Source: Eubacterium sp. CAG:786 (GTDB taxonomy: Bacteria > Bacillota > Clostridia > Oscillospirales > Ruminococcaceae). From it: a DNA stretch of 20,368 nt. Location: contig HF989455.1 in NCBI GenBank assembly GCA_000432175.1, positions 16,507 through 36,874 on the forward strand, written 5' to 3'. The stretch's first letter is position 1; every line of letters starts with the position of its first letter. The notes under the pieces are model-generated. The model saw only the letters and a list, made by a program, of their open reading frames with translations, did no database searches and had not been told where the DNA came from. This document shows, piece by piece, positions 1-6,535 of this stretch. Position numbers and translations under genes: made by a program.

Positions 1-65
1 ACCCCGGGCACCGTCATCGCGGCACCGACCGCCAGACCTCCGGCGAATGTTCGTATCGTTTCCAT
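1..65 (-). CDS. DUF368-like membrane protein, N-terminal fragment
   Basis: Only the first 21 codons are in the window; the gene runs off the left edge. The peptide begins METIRTFAGGLAVGAAMTVP and continues G-V. A Gly/Ala-rich first helix running into a Pro-Gly at about residue 20 resembles the start of the DUF368 polyprenyl-phosphate transporter-like membrane proteins, where the motif PGVSGGT follows. The start is supported by AAGGAG (minus strand, about 71-76) six bases before the ATG. The gene lies in the same direction as metE and metF but is separated from them by a terminator and 300 bp, so it is probably its own unit. The family call rests on about 20 residues and is tentative; any multi-pass membrane protein is possible. 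Confidence 0.5.
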   Translation of the reverse strand, partial: METIRTFAGGLAVGAAMTVPG

Positions 66-361
66 GGTACTCCTTTCAGGCTTGTACTCTAATATATGCA
101 GCGATTCGAAAAAAATGCCGGAGCGTGGTATTTCCACGGAAATAACCTACGGACACGCTGAATAAAGCGAAGCGTATCAAATTCAGCCGCGTGAGTATGC
201 TCGTTTGAACGGGGCGAATTTGATTTATTCAGCGTTTCCCTACTCAAAGCTTAACAATACACCTCAGAAATGTCGTGCCAGAGCAAAAGCCGCTTGTTAT
301 CTGGCACACGTTTGACATCATATCCGTTTGCGGGAATTCCGCGCTGCAGATCATGTCATTC
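66..361. other. Non-coding stretch rich in inverted repeats
   Basis: I see no convincing gene here. Three inverted structures are visible. The first is a hairpin at 127-147 (GGTATTTC paired with GAAATAACC). The second is an imperfect palindrome at 154-235 whose outer arms are CGCTGAATAAA (156-166) and TTTATTCAGCG (224-234). The third is a hairpin with 8-bp arms GTGCCAGA (275-282) and TCTGGCAC (300-307), extended by ATGTC (270-274) and GACAT (314-318). The promoter of the leftmost gene should lie near 80-130 on the minus strand, but no clear -35/-10 pair was found. Confidence 0.6.
154..235. repeat. Imperfect palindrome, about 80 bp
   Basis: The outer arms are 11-bp perfect complements, CGCTGAATAAA and TTTATTCAGCG. 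An inner block also matches: ATCAAATTC (177-185) against GAATTTGAT (216-224). The left arm carries an extra small palindromic insertion around 166-176 (AGCGAAGCG). This could be an interspersed palindromic repeat or a structured 3' or 5' RNA. The sequence TTTATTCAGC recurs once, at 14756-14765, which could be chance. Confidence 0.5.
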
Positions 362-395
362 AAAAAAGTGCCGCCATTTCTGACAGCACTTTTTT
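362..395 (-). terminator. Rho-independent terminator after metE-metF
   Basis: Two 15-nt arms (362-376 and 381-395) pair around a 4-nt loop, which reads GAAA on the minus strand. The outer ten pairs are perfect, AAAAAAGTGC with GCACTTTTTT. On the minus strand the stem ends in six Us, just downstream of the metF-like stop at 404. A-rich and T-rich arms on both sides make it potentially bidirectional. Confidence 0.85.
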
Positions 396-403
396 GTATT
401 TTA

Positions 404-1114
404 TCAGACGAGAATTCCGGATACAAGCGCGGAAATCTTCCCGGCGATATAATCTGAATCCACGCCGTAGAAATGAATCCTGTCAGCGCCGCCGGACAGC
501 AGCGTAACTATCTGCTCGTTTGCAAAGGCGATTCCCGCGTCCCGCAGAGCCTCCGGGGAAGTGCGGTACTTCACGATGAACCGCAGCAGCTTCTCCGGGA
601 GCGCAGTTCCGGCATTGATAAGCCGCTCAGCCTGGGATTCCTGAGTCAGCACCATCACGCCTGCGGAAATCGGCGCGGTTATTCCGGCAAGCGCCGCGCG
701 CTCCATGAAATCGTGATATTCCTCGCAGGAGAAAAGCGGTCTGGTTATCAGCGCTTCAACGCCGTTTTCGGTGAGAGATCTCACACTGTGCAGCTCGTTT
801 ATCCTGCTGACCGCCGGGATCTCCGCAATCACCCGGAATTCTCCGGAAACGCCTGCGAGAATGCGCTCCGCCGCCGCAAATCTGGCAGGTGAATTAACCC
901 GGAGGTACAGCGTTTCTACGCCATTTTCGCGGCAGAGGGAAAGCGCGTTCGAGTTATTCCCCGTACCGTCAGCGGAGATTATCACCGCAGTCCGGCAGGG
1001 TATGTCGCTTATTGCGCCGACGTTCTGCGGAAGCGCGCTGGCAAGGTTTATTCCCGGCAGCAGCGCGGAATGTTGCGAAAGTTCCATTGAGAGAAAAGGT
1101 TCATTTGATTTCAT
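404..1114 (-). CDS. Short, divergent MetF-like methylenetetrahydrofolate reductase
   Basis: A 236-residue protein related to the FAD-dependent TIM-barrel family that reduces 5,10-methylene-THF to 5-methyl-THF, the methyl donor for MetE. The C-terminal half carries the family signals: a segment with ENGVEALITRPLFSCEEYHDF (like the usual GADFIITQLFFDN), then ITAPISAGVMVLTQ (like INVPIIPGIMPVT), then DAGIAFANEQ and DRIHFYG near the end. The N-terminal half is shorter and poorly matched; standard MetF is about 280-300 residues, and the usual strand with Thr-Cys (LTC) is not recognisable. The start at 1114 follows AAAGGAAG at a normal distance and overlaps the metE stop by 14 bp, so the two are translationally coupled. 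The overlap with metE supports a role in methionine synthesis; whether the enzyme is active or an accessory form is not clear. Confidence 0.75.
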   Translation of the reverse strand: MKSNEPFLSMELSQHSALLPGINLASALPQNVGAISDIPCRTAVIISADGTGNNSNALSLCRENGVETLYLRVNSPARFAAAERILAGVSGEFRVIAEIPAVSRINELHSVRSLTENGVEALITRPLFSCEEYHDFMERAALAGITAPISAGVMVLTQESQAERLINAGTALPEKLLRFIVKYRTSPEALRDAGIAFANEQIVTLLSGGADRIHFYGVDSDYIAGKISALVSGILV

Positions 1115-3374
1115 CGCGCACTTCCTTTGCAGCATTCACGAGATTTTCAAGGCTGGGAATGGTCTCTGCCGCGCCCCTTGTTTTAAGTCCGCAGTCGGGA
1201 TTTACCCACAGCTTCTCTTTAGGAATACGGTCGAGCATTTTGCGTATCGCTGATTTTATCTCATCCTTTGACGGAATTCTCGGGGAGTGGATATCGTACA
1301 CGCCGGGTCCGACCTCGGTGCGGAAATTGTTGTCGCGCAGCACGTCAAGTATCGTGAGGTCTGAACGGCTTGCTTCAAACGTGATGACGTCGGCGTCCAT
1401 GTCGTCGATATCGCGGATAATATCAGCGAACTCACTGTAGCACATATGCGTGTGTATCTGCGTTTCCGGCTTTACTCCGCTGTGCACCAGCCTGAACGCC
1501 GGAATAGCCCAGCTGAGGTAATCGGAGCGCCAGTAAGAACGGCGCAGCGGCAGTTTCTCACGCAGCGCGGCTTCGTCCACCTGGATAACGCTGATTCCGT
1601 TCGCTTCAAGGTCGAGTACTTCCTCGCGTATTGCAAGGCCTATCTGGAGCGCGGATTCCCTGAGCGAAATATCCTCTCTCGGGAACGACCAGTTGAGTAT
1701 CGTTACCGGTCCTGTCAGCATTCCTTTCATAGGTTTGTTTGTAAGGCTCTGCGCGTACTTCGACCATGCAACGGTCATAGGTTTTGCGCGGGAGATGTCG
1801 CCCCATACCACCGGCGGCTTTACGCAGCGGGTCCCGTAGGACTGCACCCACGCCTTTTCGGTGAAGATGTACCCGTCGAGGCACTCGCCGAAATACTCAA
1901 CCATGTCGTTGCGCTCGAATTCGCCGTGTACCAGCACGTCAAGCCCGATTTTCTCCTGCAATTCCACGCACTCCGCGATTTTCTTCCTGTTGAATTCGAC
2001 GTACTGCTCCTCGGAAATCTCGCCTTTCTTGAATGCGGCGCGGTTCGCGCGGACCTCCGCAGTCTGCGGGAACGAGCCTATCGTTGTGGTCGGGAGAAGC
2101 GGCAGCCCGAAGCGCTTTTTCTGTATCTTCTCGCGCTCCGAAAATTCGGGAAGTCTTATGAAATCCTTATCGGAAAGCGACTTTACCTTATCCTGCACGG
2201 ATTTGTTTCCGCAGATTCGGCTGCCGTTGAAAAGTTCCTTGTTCGCGAGGAATTCAGCTGTTTTTTCGGGTTCGTCTGCGGTGAGAATGGTTTTCAGTTC
2301 GGCAATTTCATGCAGCTTTTCTTCTGCGTATGCGAAATGCCTGCGGTATTCCTCCGGCATTTTGACTTCGTTTTTCAGCGTGTATGGAACGTGCAGCAGC
2401 GAGCAGGATGTGTTCAGCACGATATCTCCGCACAGCGGCTTTATTTCGTTGATAAGCCTTACTGCGTCCGCGTAATTCCTGCGCCAGATATTCTTGCCGT
2501 TGACGATTCCGGCAAAGAGCGTTTTTGACTTCGGGAAGCCGTTGGATTTAACAAGCTCCAGCGTCTTTTTGCCCTCGATGAAATCCAGACCAACGCCATC
2601 AAAATCAAGCGCGCACACGTCGGAACAGCAGTCCCTGATATCGCCGAAATAGGTCTGTAAAAGCACCTTTACGCCGCCCTTTGCGGAAAGTATCTTCGTG
2701 TACAGCGCCCTGAAAAGCGCGATATCCTCTGCGGTGAGGTCGGTGACAAGCTCCGGCTCGTCGAACTCCACCCACTCCGCGCCGAGTTCTCCGAATCTGC
2801 GGAGATACTCACAGTACGCAGCAGCGGTCTTGTCGGCGAAATCCACAGCGTTATTGCCGTCGGTATATCTTGCCAGCCGCAGGAATGTGAACGCTCCGAT
2901 GACCACCGGCTTTGCGTTTATACCGAGTGCCTTCGCTTCGGTATATTCATCGAACGGCTTTGTTCCGTTCAGCTTAATTTCGGTATCGCGGCTGATTTCC
3001 GGCACCATGTAGTGATAGTTCGTGTTGAACCACTTTTTCATTGCGAGCGCCTTTACGTCGCCGTTATTCCCCTGATAGCCCCTTGCCATTGCGAAGTACT
3101 CGTCAGGCGCCGGGAGATTCAGCGCCGCGTATCTCTCCGGAATTGCATTCAGCAGCACCGCGGTGTCCAGCATATTGTCGTAGAACGAGAAATCTCCGGT
3201 GGGGATAAGGTCTATCCCGGCGGACTGCTGGGTCCGGAGGTGCGTCCTGCGGAGTTCCTTTGCGGTGTTCTGGAGTTCCTGTGCTGATATTTCACCGCGG
3301 AAGTACTTTTCAGAAGCGAATTTCAGTTCGCGTAATGTTCCTATTCTGGGGTAGCCGATTATCGTAGTTTTCAT
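1101..3374 (-). CDS. metE: Cobalamin-independent methionine synthase
   Basis: Transfers the methyl group of 5-methyl-tetrahydropteroyl-triglutamate to homocysteine to make methionine, in the cytoplasm, without vitamin B12. The 757-residue length is the full family size. The N-terminal barrel begins MKTTIIGYPRIGTLRELKFA, matching the conserved GxPRIGxxRELK start. The C-terminal catalytic barrel starts near LPTTTIGSFPQT. The four zinc ligands are visible: H643 and C645 in IHTHMCYSEF, E667 in TFEASRSD, and C728 in NPDCGLKTR. The start follows AGAGAGG at a normal distance. It is transcribed with the downstream metF-like gene. Upstream lie a good promoter, a LysR-type dyad, and the LysR gene itself on the same strand. 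Confidence 0.97.
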   Translation of the reverse strand: MKTTIIGYPRIGTLRELKFASEKYFRGEISAQELQNTAKELRRTHLRTQQSAGIDLIPTGDFSFYDNMLDTAVLLNAIPERYAALNLPAPDEYFAMARGYQGNNGDVKALAMKKWFNTNYHYMVPEISRDTEIKLNGTKPFDEYTEAKALGINAKPVVIGAFTFLRLARYTDGNNAVDFADKTAAAYCEYLRRFGELGAEWVEFDEPELVTDLTAEDIALFRALYTKILSAKGGVKVLLQTYFGDIRDCCSDVCALDFDGVGLDFIEGKKTLELVKSNGFPKSKTLFAGIVNGKNIWRRNYADAVRLINEIKPLCGDIVLNTSCSLLHVPYTLKNEVKMPEEYRRHFAYAEEKLHEIAELKTILTADEPEKTAEFLANKELFNGSRICGNKSVQDKVKSLSDKDFIRLPEFSEREKIQKKRFGLPLLPTTTIGSFPQTAEVRANRAAFKKGEISEEQYVEFNRKKIAECVELQEKIGLDVLVHGEFERNDMVEYFGECLDGYIFTEKAWVQSYGTRCVKPPVVWGDISRAKPMTVAWSKYAQSLTNKPMKGMLTGPVTILNWSFPREDISLRESALQIGLAIREEVLDLEANGISVIQVDEAALREKLPLRRSYWRSDYLSWAIPAFRLVHSGVKPETQIHTHMCYSEFADIIRDIDDMDADVITFEASRSDLTILDVLRDNNFRTEVGPGVYDIHSPRIPSKDEIKSAIRKMLDRIPKEKLWVNPDCGLKTRGAAETIPSLENLVNAAKEVRDEIK

Positions 3375-3405
3375 AATGATTACCTCTCTGTTTTTTGTTG
3401 TGTTT

Positions 3406-3434
3406 ATTTTATACTATTTTTCGGTATTTGTAAA
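3406..3434 (-). promoter_or_regulatory. Predicted metE promoter
   Basis: On the minus strand, TTTACA (3434-3429) and TAAAAT (3411-3406) are separated by 17 bp, giving a predicted start near 3399 and a leader of about 25 nt before the metE ATG. TATAAA at 3413-3408 is an overlapping alternative -10. Confidence 0.7.
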
Positions 3435-3454
3435 ATACTAAAAAACTGTTGCTG

Positions 3455-3475
3455 GATATAGCTTGTGACTATATC
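3455..3475. promoter_or_regulatory. Putative LysR-type operator upstream of metE
   Basis: A perfect 7-bp dyad, GATATAG and CTATATC, is separated by 7 bp. The inner part has the T-N11-A geometry typical of LysR-type recognition sites (TAG-N7-CTA). Its centre is about 66 bp upstream of the predicted metE start, the usual place for the high-affinity site of a LysR activator. The neighbouring LysR gene is the obvious candidate binder. Confidence 0.65.
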
Positions 3476-3502
3476 AAACTATGCTGATAAATCCGGAAAA
3501 AT

Positions 3503-3535
3503 AAAAATTTCCCGCAAGCTATGATCGCTTACGGG
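3503..3535 (-). terminator. Rho-independent terminator after the LysR gene
   Basis: On the minus strand CCCGTAAGC pairs with GCTTGCGGG (one internal mismatch) around a 7-nt loop, followed by AAATTTTT. It lies 20 bp past the LysR stop and separates that gene from metE transcription. Confidence 0.75.
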
Positions 3536-3554
3536 AGGTTTGATGCTGTTTTGC

Positions 3555-4451
3555 TCAGATATGCGCGTGAAGCGCGTTGATATATTCCTCGCCGAGTTTC
3601 GTAAGATTTACTCCGCGGCGCGTGACTGTTCCGACCCTGATGTATTCGTCAACGGCAAGCGGGCGCGAAATAATATTCTCGCCGTTAAGTTCCGTGCTGA
3701 TTATTCCTGTGCATATCGTGTAGCCGTTGAGTCCCACCAGCAGGTTGAACAGCGTCGCGCGGTCGCGGACCTTTATCGTCATGCTGCGGCTCACGCGGCT
3801 CATTATCTCCTCGGAAAAGTAGAACGAATTGTAGCTGCCCTGCTCGAACGACAGGAACGGGTATTCCTCAAGCTGCTGCGGAGTTATTTTCCGTTTCTTC
3901 GCGAGAGGGTGTTTAGAACTGATGAAAACGTGCGGCTTCGCGGTGAATAGCTCGTCGAATTTCAGCCCGCTCTGCTCGATTATCTTGCTCATGATGTACT
4001 CGTTTTCGCCGGAGAGGTACAGTATCCCGACCTCGCTGCGGAACTGGCTCACGTCCTGTATAATTTCGTAGGTCTGCGTTTCCCGCAGCGTGAAGTCGTA
4101 ATTCTTGTTGCCGAACTGCTGTATTATATCCACGAACGCGCTCACCGCAAAGGAATAATGCTGCGTGGAAACCGAAAAAATCTGCTTGTGCCCCTCGCCG
4201 CTGAGGTATTTTTCCTCCAGCAGCCCTACCTGCTGCAATACCTGCCGCGCGTAACCGAGAAATTCGCTGCCCTCGTTGGTGACGATAATTCCCTTGTTGG
4301 TACGGTGGAATATCGTTATGTCAAGCTCCGTTTCCAGCTCCTTAATTGCGTTGGTTAGGCTCGGCTGCGCGATGAAAAGCGACTGCGCGGCTTCGCTCAT
4401 CGTTCCCTTGTCGGCAGCGGTAACGGCGTATTTCAGCTGCTGTATTGTCAT
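3555..4451 (-). CDS. LysR-family transcriptional regulator (MetR/CysR-like candidate)
   Basis: A 298-residue protein, normal for the family. Residues 1-60 form the winged helix-turn-helix: MTIQQLKYAVTAADKGTMSE, then AAQSLFIAQPSLTNAIKELE and the wing region ending TNKGIIVTNEG. Residues about 90-295 are the periplasmic-binding-protein-like effector domain, including FTAKPHVFISSKHPLA. The start follows AGAGG. Its position directly upstream of metE on the same strand, together with the T-N11-A dyad in the metE promoter, suggests control of methionine synthesis, as in streptococcal MetR-type regulators; that role is inferred. Only 33 bp separate its ATG from the MITE-like element, so its promoter probably lies in or across the element's end. 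Confidence 0.93.
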   Translation of the reverse strand: MTIQQLKYAVTAADKGTMSEAAQSLFIAQPSLTNAIKELETELDITIFHRTNKGIIVTNEGSEFLGYARQVLQQVGLLEEKYLSGEGHKQIFSVSTQHYSFAVSAFVDIIQQFGNKNYDFTLRETQTYEIIQDVSQFRSEVGILYLSGENEYIMSKIIEQSGLKFDELFTAKPHVFISSKHPLAKKRKITPQQLEEYPFLSFEQGSYNSFYFSEEIMSRVSRSMTIKVRDRATLFNLLVGLNGYTICTGIISTELNGENIISRPLAVDEYIRVGTVTRRGVNLTKLGEEYINALHAHI

Positions 4452-4603
4452 GGCTCTGACCTCTTTCTGCGAAAATTAACTAATGGTAACCTCTAAAAAC
4501 CTCCTTCACGGCAGATTTCTATGACTTATATCATCTGTTGCGTTACCAAACCTTGAAATACATCCAGTATACGCATTATCGCTTCGCGAAAACGCTGCGG
4601 TTG

Positions 4604-4661
4604 ATACTAATTCCAGAAACACGTTTCGGTTGTGCATATTGTGTGTAATTGGAATTAGTAT
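4604..4661. repeat. Nested inverted repeat inside the MITE-like element
   Basis: Twelve-base perfect arms (ATACTAATTCCA and TGGAATTAGTAT) enclose 34 bp. They may be the apical stem of the whole element or a smaller element inserted into it. Confidence 0.6.
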
Positions 4662-4692
4662 AACGCCTGGCATCTGATATAAGTCATGTGCG

Positions 4693-4726
4693 AAATCTGC
4701 TCGTGTCCCGGTTTTTAGAGGTTACC
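4693..4726 (+). repeat. 34-bp direct repeat, copy A (right end of the element)
   Basis: Identical to 6364-6397 except for one base (C at 4700, A at 6371). It includes the 17-bp terminal repeat plus 17 bp inward. With copy B it brackets the MATE gene in direct orientation. Confidence 0.85.
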
Positions 4727-4783
4727 TTATTGAATTATAACACAATTTTATTTGGATTTCAACGTCAGAATTATTCCGGAACA

Positions 4784-4811
4784 GCAAAAGCGCCCTCCGG
4801 AAAGGGCGCTT
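4784..4811 (-). terminator. Rho-independent terminator after the MATE gene
   Basis: On the minus strand AAGCGCCC pairs with GGGCGCTT around an 8-nt loop and runs into TTTTGC. It lies immediately past the MATE stop at 4817. Confidence 0.75.
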
Positions 4812-4816
4812 CTATG

Positions 4817-6184
4817 TTATTCACTGCACTGTACCGTAACAGGTTCTTCCTTGCTGTCATTTCTCCAGCTTCCGGTTCTGTAAAACAGAATGGAGATCAC
4901 CATTGCAACGGTCCAGCCGATAGGCCATGCCAGCCATATTCCGGTGGCGCCAAGTTCCGGTATTCTCGAAAGAACCTCCGCAAGTACCACGCGCAGAATA
5001 AGGTCGGTGAACGTGGCTATCATGAACTTTTTCATCATGCCCGCGCCGCGCAGAACTCCGTCCGCTGCAAGCTTCGCGGAAACCACGAAATAGAACGGGG
5101 AAAGTATACGCAGTATCTCCACGCCGACGTCCATTGCAGTACCAGTCGGGTTATCCATGAACACATAAACGAGATAATTTCCCGCAAAAAGATACAGCAG
5201 CGTAAGCGGAATACACAGCAGCCAGACAAGCTTCAGACCCGCACGGAATCCCTCGCTGACGCGCTTCAGCTTGCCTGCGCCAAGATTTTGAGCAGTGAAG
5301 TTTGAAATACCGTTGCCGAGGGTCGTGAGCGAAGTAATGACCAGATTGTTAAGTTTTATCGAAGCCGAATAGCCAGCCATGACAGAAGCGCCGAAGTTGT
5401 TTATAATGCCCTGGATTATGATGTTTCCGACGGAAATAAAGCTCTGCTGTAAAATGCTCGGGACAGCCACAACAGCAATTCTCTTGAAAAGATTCCACGA
5501 GAACGCCGCTGGCTTTTCCTGCGTTTTTATCGTTGCAAGTCTGCGGAATACGAACAGCATTGCAAGCACGCAGCTTACCCCCTGGCAGATGAATGTCGCC
5601 CATGCCACGCCGGAAACTCCCATGTTGAACGCGGTAACAAACAGGATATCCACCCCGATGTTTGAAAGCGACGAGCACACAAGGAATATAAACGGCGTTT
5701 TGGAATCGCCCAGCGCCGAGAAAATTCCGGTGGCGATATTATAGAAGAACACGAACGGAAGCCCGAATATGTAGATGTCAAGATACAGCTTTGAATCAGC
5801 CATGACAGCTTCCGGAGTGTTGATGAGCGTCAGCAGGTCGGTGCAGAATATTAGCCCGACCGCCATAAGCAGAACGCACAGCACGCCGCCGGAAATCAGC
5901 GTTGTGTAAACTGCAGTTTTGAGGTCCTTGTACTCCTTTGCGCCGAAAAGCTGCGACACGATGACCGAGCAGCCTATGTTACAGCCGAATGCTAACGCAA
6001 TGAAAATCAGCGTTACCTCATAGCTGTTGCCGACTGCGGCAAGCGCGTTCTCACCTACGAATTTTCCTGCGACAAAGCTGTCCGCGATGTTGTACAGCTG
6101 CTGGAAAATAATACTTCCGAACAGCGGCAGGCAGAATTGCCACAATACCGTTGAGGATTTTCCTACGGTAAGGTCCTTATTCAT
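4817..6184 (-). CDS. MATE-family multidrug efflux transporter
   Basis: A 455-residue cytoplasmic-membrane antiporter that probably exports drugs or cationic metabolites using a Na+ or H+ gradient. The two related halves of MATE proteins are visible. The first half starts LPLFGSIIFQQLYNIADSFV with GENALAAVGNSY after it. The second half, from about residue 245, has AVPSILQQSFISVGNIIIQG followed by GYSASIKLNNL and NFTAQNLGAG. About twelve hydrophobic segments are evident, and the length is typical. The start at 6184 is preferred because AGGAAG lies just upstream and the protein then begins MNKDLTVG before the first helix; a longer reading would overlap the predicted promoter. It is a single-gene unit with its own promoter and terminator. 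The substrate cannot be read from sequence. Confidence 0.93.
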   Translation of the reverse strand: MNKDLTVGKSSTVLWQFCLPLFGSIIFQQLYNIADSFVAGKFVGENALAAVGNSYEVTLIFIALAFGCNIGCSVIVSQLFGAKEYKDLKTAVYTTLISGGVLCVLLMAVGLIFCTDLLTLINTPEAVMADSKLYLDIYIFGLPFVFFYNIATGIFSALGDSKTPFIFLVCSSLSNIGVDILFVTAFNMGVSGVAWATFICQGVSCVLAMLFVFRRLATIKTQEKPAAFSWNLFKRIAVVAVPSILQQSFISVGNIIIQGIINNFGASVMAGYSASIKLNNLVITSLTTLGNGISNFTAQNLGAGKLKRVSEGFRAGLKLVWLLCIPLTLLYLFAGNYLVYVFMDNPTGTAMDVGVEILRILSPFYFVVSAKLAADGVLRGAGMMKKFMIATFTDLILRVVLAEVLSRIPELGATGIWLAWPIGWTVAMVISILFYRTGSWRNDSKEEPVTVQCSE

Positions 6185-6226
6185 GTTATCTCTTCCTTTT
6201 GTTGAAATATGCCTTGGGTCGTTTAT

Positions 6227-6255
6227 ATTATAATACATTGTCTGAGATATGTAAA
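6227..6255 (-). promoter_or_regulatory. Predicted promoter of the MATE gene
   Basis: On the minus strand TTTACA (6255-6250) and a consensus TATAAT (6232-6227) are separated by 17 bp, giving a leader of about 35 nt before the ATG at 6184. Confidence 0.75.
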
Positions 6256-6304
6256 ATGTATGATGGATATTCTGAATATATCATTATTACATGAATAGGG
6301 CAAT

Positions 6305-6342
6305 AAAAAAGACGGCTGAAAATAAAATCAGGCGTCTTTTTT
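6305..6342. terminator. Orphan bidirectional terminator-like hairpin
   Basis: Fifteen-base arms (6305-6319, 6328-6342) pair with one G-G mismatch around an 8-nt A-rich loop, with six As on one side and six Ts on the other. No plus-strand gene ends nearby. It may insulate the MATE promoter from minus-strand read-through, or be left over from a deleted gene. Confidence 0.6.
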
Positions 6343-6363
6343 GTATTCAGAAAACCTTTGAAA

Positions 6364-6397
6364 AAATCTGATCGTGTCCCGGTTTTTAGAGGTTACC
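6364..6397 (+). repeat. 34-bp direct repeat, copy B
   Basis: Matches 33 of 34 bases of the right end of the element at 4693-4726, in the same orientation. No matching left end is seen in 4735-6360, so this is a solo end or a remnant of a second copy. Confidence 0.85.
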
Positions 6398-6453
6398 AAA
6401 TAGTGTTTTCTGTTTCATATCCTTATTATATCACTTTTTCCTCTTTTTCACAG

Positions 6454-6471
6454 GGTTATTTAGAGGTTACC
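6454..6471 (+). repeat. Third, partial copy of the terminal repeat
   Basis: GGTTATTTAGAGGTTACC shares the last 13 bases (TTTAGAGGTTACC) with the terminal repeats at 4710-4726 and 6381-6397, in the same orientation. It ends 23 bp before the -35 element of the T-box promoter. Confidence 0.6.
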
Positions 6472-6494
6472 TATAGAAAATATTACAATACCCC

Positions 6495-6523
6495 TTGACA
6501 AAATGGGAAATGTGTGATAAAAT
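6495..6523 (+). promoter_or_regulatory. Promoter of the T-box/transporter operon
   Basis: A consensus TTGACA (6495-6500), a 17-bp spacer and TAAAAT (6518-6523) with an extended TG at 6515-6516. Transcription should start near 6530, just before the T-box. Confidence 0.85.
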
Positions 6524-6535
6524 CAACTTGTACAT

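Larger units (their letters stand above)
4485..4726. mobile_element. MITE-like palindromic element with 17-bp terminal inverted repeats
   Basis: The ends are perfect inverted repeats: GGTAACCTCTAAAAACC (4485-4501) and GGTTTTTAGAGGTTACC (4710-4726). The symmetry continues inward with a shared GCAGATTTC and ATGACTTATATCA on each arm, offset by a few bases. In the centre a second, perfect 12-bp inverted pair, ATACTAATTCCA (4604-4615) and TGGAATTAGTAT (4650-4661), suggests a nested hairpin or a separate small insertion. The 242-bp length, the lack of a coding region and the end copies nearby fit a non-autonomous miniature element. No clear target-site duplication was seen (flanks CTAAT and TTATT). 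A long structured regulatory RNA is the alternative. Confidence 0.65.

Noticed and set aside
1446..2528. Plus-strand open frame of 360 codons opposite metE
   Set aside because: It is an antisense shadow of metE; the peptide is Arg/Cys/His-rich without any family motif.
6239..6480. Possible CRISPR array from the repeated GGTTTTTAGAGGTTACC
   Set aside because: Only two or three copies occur, unevenly spaced and of different length, and they match the ends of the palindromic element; there is no spacer series or cas gene.
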